Virus record (IMG/VR): IMGVR_UViG_3300022208_000021
Location: 1 to 32,333 of that record
DNA from: a virus
Strand: one strand, 5' to 3'
DNA length: 32,333 nt
The notes under the pieces are model-generated. The model searched no databases. It saw only the letters and a program-made list of their open reading frames with translations, and had not been told where the DNA came from. How positions within the stretch are numbered: the stretch's first letter is position 1; each line of letters starts with the position of its first letter. A program made the position numbers and the translations under genes. Positions 1-6,183 of the stretch are shown piece after piece.

Positions 1-2
1 TG

Positions 3-104
3 GCGGAAAACGCCTACAAGGAAGTTCGGAATCGGTACAACCTGGACTTCGTGGCTGACCGATGGGCAAAGATATTCAAGGAAACTCTAGGAGGAACTAA
101 CTAG
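3..104 (+). CDS. Glycosyltransferase-like protein, C-terminal end only
   Basis: The window opens inside an open frame that ends at TAG 102-104. The 33 visible residues (AENAYKEVRNRYNLDFVADR and onward) have the look of the last helix of a GT-B group 1 glycosyltransferase, where a tyrosine/asparagine, then a hydrophobic-V-A-x-x-W pattern, closes the protein. Such enzymes transfer a sugar from a nucleotide donor to a glycan. The catalytic part lies outside the window, so the call rests on a short tail. The next gene starts at the G of the stop codon. If correct, it fits with the methyltransferase-DUF115 gene at 4288 as part of a glycan-modifying group. Confidence 0.5.
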   Translation, partial: AENAYKEVRNRYNLDFVADRWAKIFKETLGGTN

Positions 105-550
105 TGGCTTACATTATTCCAAACCAGGGCGATAGCTTCATTATGAGTGGGGCGTTCGCCGGAAGTTCCACGTACCTGACGCTGAACCTGTACCTGAACA
201 GCGCAATGACAGGGTTGCAGGCAAACAGCCTGACAGCGACTATGGCGAGTGCGAACGTATCCGCGTGGACGGATACCCTTCACGGCGGGTACTCCGGGTT
301 GCAGATCCACAAGTCTGCGTGGTCCGCCCCGTACCTGTCCGCAGGTTCCGCCGAGGTGTCCGCTTCGGGGAACGACCCCAACGGGTTCAAGTTCTCGTTC
401 ACGGCGGCCCCCAATCAATCGGCTTTTGGGTACGTTATCAGCAACACGGCTGCCAACGCGTGTATCGTTGTAGAGTCCTTCGCGGCCTCGTACTATCTGA
501 GTAACGCGGGGGACACCATTACCATCAAACCCAAAATCCGTGCGTCGTAA
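104..550 (+). CDS. Small beta-rich phage structural protein
   Basis: This 148-residue protein has no named family that I recognise. The GTG start is supported by AGGAGG at 88-93 and by the TAGTG overlap with the preceding stop. The sequence is rich in Ser, Thr, Ala and aromatic residues and poor in charge, as expected for a virion beta-sandwich. It contains a GGYSG turn, an FGYVISN strand and a C-terminal DTITIKPKI strand. The 155-residue protein at 5703 shows the same order of landmarks (GGYA, YAVIRN, NTLTILP), so the two are probably diverged copies of one decoration or baseplate-type domain. There is no signal peptide. It overlaps the next gene by 11 bases. Confidence 0.8.
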   Translation: MAYIIPNQGDSFIMSGAFAGSSTYLTLNLYLNSAMTGLQANSLTATMASANVSAWTDTLHGGYSGLQIHKSAWSAPYLSAGSAEVSASGNDPNGFKFSFTAAPNQSAFGYVISNTAANACIVVESFAASYYLSNAGDTITIKPKIRAS

Positions 551-2057
551 ATGGAGTGGGGGTGGGTTCACCCCCACTTTCCTTATCCTGGTATTTCTTC
601 TTGCAGCAGTTACTGCACATGCATGGACTGTAACGACGCAATGGGTGCCTGGGCAGTTCAACGGTTGGTATACATGGGACTCAGCGGGGTATGTGGACGA
701 GAGCATTGTCCTGTCCCCGGCGCAGCCGGACGGGAACACCTACACGAACCGTATTGTGACCCCGGCGGGGATCTCGTCCGATCAGGGATTGCAGATCGCC
801 GGGATGAGTTACAGCTTCACCGATGAACAGGAGATGTGGCGGCAGTTCTATATCTATTATCCGTCGAATTACACGTTCCACCCCATCGCGGAGAAAATCT
901 GCGGATGGCATTTCCACACGAACACGAACGAGAATACCCAACTGGTGTGGGAATACGGTACGTTCTCCTGGGGACCCGGAAACGAATGGTGGCCGGAAAC
1001 GAACTATCCGACGTATCCGGGAAACGTCCCGGCGCAGCAGACCGGGGTTTGGTACACGTTCCGGGAACACGTAAAAATGAATACCGTTGGTCAGAACAAC
1101 GGCGTGTATGAGATGTGGGTAGCAGTTGGTAACGGCCCTTTGGCAAAAGTATACAATATAACAAACGTAGGATACAAGTATATAGGCGATGATCCTTCCT
1201 GGGGATTTGGGGGGCTACGGGAATACCTCGTATGGGGAGGACAGGGCGGAGGGATCACCCTAACGGAGGATATGTACTCCTACTACGGAACTTCGATAGT
1301 AGGGAATGAGAACTTCAGCTATGGAGGAGGCGGGGATATAACCCCCCCGTCCCTTGGCAGCCAGTCGCCTTCGTCTGGGCAGACCGGATGGCCCGTTGCA
1401 AGCCAGAATGTAACATTTTACGTTGATGATTCTTCCGGGGTTGATAGCAGTACGCTTAATTTCAATATCAATGGTGGAACGAACAGGACTTGTGCTTCCG
1501 GACTTTCATGTACTCCATCCGGAGACCCTACTTCCCTGTATGTTGTTTACGACAGGGGTTCCCCGTGGGAGTATGACACAACGTACACGGTCAACGTATC
1601 CAGCGTTTATGATATAGCGTCCCCGCCAAACCAGCAGTCTACGAGTTGGCAGTTCACCACGGAAGCAGCCCCTCCGGATGCAACAGACCCCACGCTCGAA
1701 TCCAGTACGCCATCTTCCGGTCAAACCGGATGGGAACTGAATAGCTGGCAAGTAGTGTTCGACGTGTCCGATGCCGGGAACGTAGACGAGACAACGTTGC
1801 AATTCAACATAGACGGAGGGGCAACGCAGACCTGCGGGTCGGGCCTTACTTGCAGTTGGGTGATTCCCACAACGCTTCTTCGCGCCACATATAGCCGTGG
1901 TTCCGACTGGCTATGCGAGACGACATACACGGCAAACATCCCGCAGGTGAAGGATACCACAGGGAATACGCTTACGACATCATGGACGTTCTCAACCGTT
2001 GCCTGCCCCGAGGCGGGTCCAGGCGGAGACATAATAATACATATCCACGAGGATTAG
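540..2057 (+). CDS. Secreted lectin/polysaccharide-lyase-like protein with two Ig-like repeats
   Basis: This 505-residue protein starts at GTG 540, inside the last codons of the previous gene. It begins with a textbook signal peptide: basic MRRK, a hydrophobic stretch at about 13-26 and a likely cut after AHA at residue 28. Residues about 30-260 resemble a concanavalin-A-like jelly roll of the polysaccharide-lyase/heparin-lyase kind: GWHFHTNTNENTQLVWEYGT, then GVWYTFREHVKMNT followed by NGVYEMWV, then LREYLVWGG. Two Ig-like repeats follow at about 268-375 and 383-490. Each opens with SPSSGQTGW or TPSSGQTGW, carries an NIxGG-T-x-x-C strand and ends in SWxFxT. The tail is GGDIIIHIHED. It may bind or cut host polysaccharide. 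A Sec signal is odd for a virion part; export to the host surface is the alternative. Lyase activity is not shown. Confidence 0.7.
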   Translation: MRRKWSGGGFTPTFLILVFLLAAVTAHAWTVTTQWVPGQFNGWYTWDSAGYVDESIVLSPAQPDGNTYTNRIVTPAGISSDQGLQIAGMSYSFTDEQEMWRQFYIYYPSNYTFHPIAEKICGWHFHTNTNENTQLVWEYGTFSWGPGNEWWPETNYPTYPGNVPAQQTGVWYTFREHVKMNTVGQNNGVYEMWVAVGNGPLAKVYNITNVGYKYIGDDPSWGFGGLREYLVWGGQGGGITLTEDMYSYYGTSIVGNENFSYGGGGDITPPSLGSQSPSSGQTGWPVASQNVTFYVDDSSGVDSSTLNFNINGGTNRTCASGLSCTPSGDPTSLYVVYDRGSPWEYDTTYTVNVSSVYDIASPPNQQSTSWQFTTEAAPPDATDPTLESSTPSSGQTGWELNSWQVVFDVSDAGNVDETTLQFNIDGGATQTCGSGLTCSWVIPTTLLRATYSRGSDWLCETTYTANIPQVKDTTGNTLTTSWTFSTVACPEAGPGGDIIIHIHED

Positions 2058-2058
2058 A

Positions 2059-3069
2059 ATGTGGCTTAGATTTTTCAAGAGATACCAGGGCGTTCTTATA
2101 TTTCTCCTGAACGCTCCGGGAATCCGTTGGTGGTTTCGATATGTACTTCGGATTCATGGGGAGAGGTCTTCCGTTGGGAAGAAGAGAATAGTCGCCATAT
2201 TGCCGAACGCTATCTGGTGGGTAGACGGAACCTCATACAAGGCGGAATTTCGGACGCACGGGAAATACAGCAAACGCCTCTACTACGCATTCAAGTGGAT
2301 ATTTTATGGGATGCACTTTTTTGACTGGCTCATTGCAGACAGGTTCGCACCGTCCCTTTCGTTCGGGTTCAATGAACTGACCGCCTACCCGGACCCGGAT
2401 GGCTCGGAAGACAACTCGACGGATGGACTTGTTTACCACCTCGCCTCCGGTTCCTCGTGGGCGACGATCCGCGACGGGGCGGGGAACGGATACAACGATA
2501 CGGCTGCGGAGGATTATTTCGCGGTTATCCGGGCGAATGTCTCGTCGAGTTTATGGGACTACATCCAGCGGGGGATCTACCTGTTCGAGACGGGTGGACT
2601 CGGCTCGGGGGCTACGGTCACGGCGGCTGTCATGTCGATCTACGGGACGAACAAGTGGGATGGACTGTCCTGCTCCCCGGACGCCAGAGTTGACGTCGTC
2701 TCGGCGGACCCTGCTTCCCTGAATGCTCTCGCGGCGGGGGACTTCGACTCGCTCGGGACGACTTCGCACACCTCGGACGCCGCGATCACGTATACCAACT
2801 GGAACACAAGTGCATACAACGACTGGACGATCACGAATCTCGGATACATCAGCAAGACCGGGACGACGAAGTACGGGGTCCGGGAGTTCTACTACGACGC
2901 GGGGAACACCCCTCCGAATTGGGTGACGGACGATGGGGTCTTCTTCGCCGGGTACTTCGCAGACCAGGCCGGGACTGCGAACGACCCGAAACTGGTTGTT
3001 ACTTATACTTTACCCCCCGAAGACAACGCACTGCGGTTCGTCATTACTTTAAGATCGGATGGTGTATAG
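2059..3069 (+). CDS. Phage fibre-like protein with hydrophobic N-terminus and DNRLRE-like beta domain
   Basis: This 336-residue protein starts at ATG 2059, one base after the previous TAG, with GAGG just upstream. The first 35 residues mix aromatic, hydrophobic and arginine residues (GVLIFLLNAPGIRWWFRYVL) and could sit in or on a membrane. Around residue 90 is FFDWLIADRF. From about 115 on, the protein is a beta-rich domain: SSWATIRDGAGNGYNDT, a YIQRGIYLFET strand, AVMSIYGT, a YNDWTITNLG strand and a C-terminal NDPKLVVTYT. This layout is like DNRLRE-type domains that recur in phage tail and surface proteins. The gene is markedly GC-rich compared with genes further right. Function is inferred only from this resemblance and from its position among fibre-like genes. 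Confidence 0.65.
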   Translation: MWLRFFKRYQGVLIFLLNAPGIRWWFRYVLRIHGERSSVGKKRIVAILPNAIWWVDGTSYKAEFRTHGKYSKRLYYAFKWIFYGMHFFDWLIADRFAPSLSFGFNELTAYPDPDGSEDNSTDGLVYHLASGSSWATIRDGAGNGYNDTAAEDYFAVIRANVSSSLWDYIQRGIYLFETGGLGSGATVTAAVMSIYGTNKWDGLSCSPDARVDVVSADPASLNALAAGDFDSLGTTSHTSDAAITYTNWNTSAYNDWTITNLGYISKTGTTKYGVREFYYDAGNTPPNWVTDDGVFFAGYFADQAGTANDPKLVVTYTLPPEDNALRFVITLRSDGV

Positions 3070-3546
3070 ATGGGGATGGTTTGGTTTGAGGATAGCAGAG
3101 GGCACAAATTTCATCTCCCGATTGTCGAAGATTCCATAAACACTCCAAACACGGCAATCCATATTGGCGAACTGAACATGGCCGGAATGATGTATAGCGG
3201 CAATGTTCAGGTAGCAATTCAGGGATACCCGACATTTACGTTCGCGTTTGAACTCCCTGGGAGGTCCGGATCTTGCATCCGCTGTGGACTCTGCTGCACC
3301 CATCCACCAGAAGATCCTCCAACGGTTTGCGCTTGGCCCCTCAACGAGGAATACGGCGTTCATGTTTGCCCTGAACTGATTATCGACCCCAGGAAAAACA
3401 GCCTCGGGAAATCAGGCAGGTGCAGTTGTGCGGCCCGTGGGAACCTCTTGGAACTATACAAGGGATGTGCGTTGTGGCCTCGCAATTTGGGAGACAAATA
3501 TCCTTGGTGCATGGGAACCTGCGGGTTCTCGTTCGTAGGAGAATAG
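3070..3546 (+). CDS. YkgJ-like cysteine-cluster protein with a beta-rich N-terminus
   Basis: This 158-residue protein has eleven cysteines, at 69, 72, 75, 76, 87, 100, 118, 120, 133, 147 and 151. C69-x2-C72-x2-C75-C76 is the opening signature of the YkgJ/UPF0153 zinc- or iron-sulphur-binding family; the later cysteines would complete the site. Residues 1-65 form a separate beta-rich section with hydrophobic strands and no cysteines. It starts directly after the TAG of the previous gene and its own TAG is followed directly by the TTG start of the next, so it is part of the same transcript. Metal-cluster proteins of this type are not usual virion parts. It could equally be a small modification enzyme. 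Metal type and reaction are unknown. Confidence 0.6.
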   Translation: MGMVWFEDSRGHKFHLPIVEDSINTPNTAIHIGELNMAGMMYSGNVQVAIQGYPTFTFAFELPGRSGSCIRCGLCCTHPPEDPPTVCAWPLNEEYGVHVCPELIIDPRKNSLGKSGRCSCAARGNLLELYKGCALWPRNLGDKYPWCMGTCGFSFVGE

Positions 3547-4272
3547 TTGGCAACACGATTTTATTTTGATCCCGATAATGCCCCAAGCGTAAGCCCCGCC
3601 TTCGGTGGGGGTGTCAGTTGGTGGGACGGCAATACGACGGGTATGGTGCGTCGGAAACTCAACATCACAAGGGGGGACAACAACTCCGTTACATTCGAGA
3701 AATCAGAAACAGATACGACGAAAGACCTGAAATACGGCATGATTCAGTTTGTATCCGAACCGGTGGAAGCGATCACATGGAGCCACAATGATGTAAGCGC
3801 GGCAGTTCGGCACATGGAAAGTGACGCCGGCGCGAATTACAAGATGTCGATAGTTCTCGCCTATTGTGATGAGGACGGGTCGAACGTCACATATATTGCT
3901 GATGGCGGATGTGAAGGTGAAAATGATTTCACTGCCCTTACAGAGATCCCATATTATATCAATACAATGGCAAGTGCTGCCGATGTCCCGTCCGGTAAGC
4001 GGCTCATCGTGGAACTGGGATTTAGAACACTAAATACGAAGTCCACCGAATATTTTTGTTATGAAAACATTACAGACAACCATGCCACGACAGACTTAGC
4101 CATTGAAGGATATGAAACAGCCGCCTACAACTCGTGGGTGGAGTTTTTTGAAACGATCACGGAGGCAACTGCCTCTGTCAATAAAACTCCGGGATCTGGA
4201 TCTGCAACAATAGGTGGAGTCCAGCCGGTACAGGGACTTGGGATTTTCGTCCCTACGGAAGTGGACGTTTAA
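3547..4272 (+). CDS. Hypothetical beta-rich phage protein
   Basis: I do not recognise a family for this 241-residue protein. The frame starts at TTG 3547, immediately after the previous stop, and reads ATRFYFDPDNAPSVSPAFGG. It continues with WWDGNTTGMVRRKL, a strand-rich core (KYGMIQFVSEPV, YKMSIVLAYCDEDGSNVTYI, KRLIVELGFRT) and a Gly/Ser/Thr-rich C-terminal segment (TPGSGSATIGGVQ) ending in VPTEVDV. Composition and alternating strands suggest a jelly-roll head or fibre section. No signal peptide, membrane span or catalytic motif is visible. It sits between the cysteine-cluster gene and the methyltransferase-DUF115 gene. A fibre or tail-decoration role is inferred from neighbourhood only. Confidence 0.7.
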   Translation: MATRFYFDPDNAPSVSPAFGGGVSWWDGNTTGMVRRKLNITRGDNNSVTFEKSETDTTKDLKYGMIQFVSEPVEAITWSHNDVSAAVRHMESDAGANYKMSIVLAYCDEDGSNVTYIADGGCEGENDFTALTEIPYYINTMASAADVPSGKRLIVELGFRTLNTKSTEYFCYENITDNHATTDLAIEGYETAAYNSWVEFFETITEATASVNKTPGSGSATIGGVQPVQGLGIFVPTEVDV

Positions 4273-4287
4273 CCGAAAGGGGGAGAT

Positions 4288-5700
4288 ATGAAAACGCACC
4301 ACAGTTTTTTCAAGGGGTATCCACCGGTCTTAAAGGTAGGGCAGGGCAATCCAGAAGCGTTGAAGTATGGGATGCTCTGGAAAACAACAGAGTACCGCAA
4401 ACATTCTCCGGGGGAGCATTTCATTCCGTACTTCGTGCAACAGATCCATCCACGGACGGGGGCTCATGTCATTGATTTTGGATGTGGCACAGGGAGAGCC
4501 GCTGCGAAGCTCAAGGATCTCGGGCTGAGGGTTACAATGCTGGATTTCGCAAGAAACTGCCTTGACGATAACGTGAGGGCAATGCTTGGGGAGGGATTTG
4601 AATTTATCAAGCACGACCTGAAGGACCGCATTCCCCTTGTAGCGGAGTACGGGTACTGCACGGACGTAATGGAGCATATCCCGCCAGAGGACGTAAATCT
4701 GGTGATAAACAACATCCTTCGTGCGGCAAAACATAACTTCTTTGCGATCAGCACAGCCCCAGACGATTACGGTTATCTTGTCGGTGGCCCATTGCACCTT
4801 ACAGTAAGCCCCTACGAGTGGTGGAAAGAGGTTTTCAGCAACTTCTCATGCGTTGTGCATTGGTCAGAGAAGATAGGATCCTACGCTTTCTTTTCCGTGT
4901 CTGCTTGGGAAGAAGCCCAGATCCTTGTGGAGCATGGGAAGCTCAATACGGCTGAAGAACTGATCCTACAGAATGTGGAGACAAACTGCCAGCAGGAGTA
5001 CCAGCTTTGCACTCCGCATCCCACAAACGATGTAGAGGTTATGATTGTGGGGTCCGGTCCATCCCTATCAGATTATGAGAATGAGATCCGGGAAAAGAGG
5101 GCAGACGGGGTAAAACTAATTACCCTTAACGGTTCATATAATTGGTGTCTGGAGAGGGGAATAAAACCATCTGGCACAGTAATCGTTGACGCAAGGGAAT
5201 TTAACAAGAGATTTGTTACTCCTGTTGTTGACGATTGCAAATACTTCCTCTCTTCCCAATGTCATCCATCTTTGTTTCAGGACATACCAAAGGGGCAGAT
5301 ATGGCTATGGCATTCCATGTCTGAGGTTACGGACAAGACAATCCGCAAGTATTACTCTGCTCCTTTTCCCATCCCCGGTGGCAGTACGGTGTTCCTCCGC
5401 ACCGTAGTTCTTCTTCGCCAGCTGGGTTTTCATAAGTTCCATGTTTTCGGATGCGATTCCTGCTTGACCAACGGGGAGCATCATGCGTTTTCTCAGCCAG
5501 AAAACGATGGGCAGATTGTTATCCCAATGATTATAGCAGGAAGAGTGTTCTACTGTCATCCGTGGATGGCTTCTCAAGCAAGGGAATTTATCACGCTTAT
5601 TCAACGTCTGGGGGAGACTTTCGACATGGTTCTATATGGGGACGGGCTTCTGTCCTACATCATTAAGACCGGGGCTGAATTGGCTCCGCAGGAGGACTGA
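4288..5700 (+). CDS. SAM-dependent methyltransferase fused to DUF115 (Maf/MptE-like) domain
   Basis: This 470-residue, two-domain protein has GGGGGAG just before ATG 4288. Residues about 58-170 carry the class I methyltransferase motif I DFGCGTG (63-69), an acidic motif II (TMLDFA, 83-88) and CTDVMEHIPPEDV (124-135), as in methyltransferase type 11/12 enzymes. Residues about 250-460 match DUF115: VMIVGSGPSL (251-260), TLNGSYNWCLERGIKP, VIVDARE and GGSTVFLRTVVLLRQLG followed by FHVFGCD. DUF115 includes archaeal MptE and the Maf flagellin glycosylation factors thought to move nonulosonic acid sugars. The fusion therefore suggests sugar transfer and methylation on a virion or host-surface glycan. 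Neither substrate is visible from sequence. A glycosyltransferase-like tail lies at the left edge. Confidence 0.8.
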   Translation: MKTHHSFFKGYPPVLKVGQGNPEALKYGMLWKTTEYRKHSPGEHFIPYFVQQIHPRTGAHVIDFGCGTGRAAAKLKDLGLRVTMLDFARNCLDDNVRAMLGEGFEFIKHDLKDRIPLVAEYGYCTDVMEHIPPEDVNLVINNILRAAKHNFFAISTAPDDYGYLVGGPLHLTVSPYEWWKEVFSNFSCVVHWSEKIGSYAFFSVSAWEEAQILVEHGKLNTAEELILQNVETNCQQEYQLCTPHPTNDVEVMIVGSGPSLSDYENEIREKRADGVKLITLNGSYNWCLERGIKPSGTVIVDAREFNKRFVTPVVDDCKYFLSSQCHPSLFQDIPKGQIWLWHSMSEVTDKTIRKYYSAPFPIPGGSTVFLRTVVLLRQLGFHKFHVFGCDSCLTNGEHHAFSQPENDGQIVIPMIIAGRVFYCHPWMASQAREFITLIQRLGETFDMVLYGDGLLSYIIKTGAELAPQED

Positions 5701-5702
5701 CA

Positions 5703-6170
5703 ATGGCAGCTGGACCGTGGCAAGTATTCACCAGAGCAAAGCGTCATATCGGGCTCAACAACATCGACTTGAGCGGTGTTTTCCGTATGTGCTTGATGAC
5801 CAACGGGGCAAGTGCGGATATGCTCAAAATCACCAACACCGGAGTCTCAACGTGGTCAAGCATCTCTGCCAACGAGATTTCGGCCCGGGGGGGGTACGCT
5901 GCAAACGGGAGAAGCGTCCCGAACATCATGTGGACCGTGGGGGCTTCGACCAAGCAGTATCAGTTCGACTATACCGCAACCGGGATCATCTTCACGGCTT
6001 CAGGATCAGCTCTTAACAACATCAAGTACGCTGTTATTCGGAACAGCTCCGGGGCTGGAACGGGATACGTTCTCTGCTTCTGCACCCTCAGCAGCACGCA
6101 GTTTACGATCTCCAGCCCGAACACGCTGACGATTCTTCCTGCTTCAACGGGTGTCTTTACTCTCGCATAG
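5703..6170 (+). CDS. Small beta-rich phage structural protein, likely paralogue of the gene at 104
   Basis: This 155-residue protein starts at ATG 5703, one base after the preceding TGA (GGAGG lies at 5690-5694, inside the end of the fusion gene). It begins MAAGPWQVFTRAKRHIGLNN, followed by IDLSGVFRMCLMTN, a GGYAANG turn, an IKYAVIRNSS strand and NTLTILPASTG near the end. The first part resembles the short phage proteins that begin with a few helical residues and then an L-x-x-x-x-F-x-x-x-L-x-x-N strand. The order of landmarks parallels the protein at 104. There is no signal peptide or catalytic motif. A virion decoration or baseplate role is inferred from composition and location. Confidence 0.75.
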   Translation: MAAGPWQVFTRAKRHIGLNNIDLSGVFRMCLMTNGASADMLKITNTGVSTWSSISANEISARGGYAANGRSVPNIMWTVGASTKQYQFDYTATGIIFTASGSALNNIKYAVIRNSSGAGTGYVLCFCTLSSTQFTISSPNTLTILPASTGVFTLA

Positions 6171-6183
6171 CAGGGGGTAGTCG

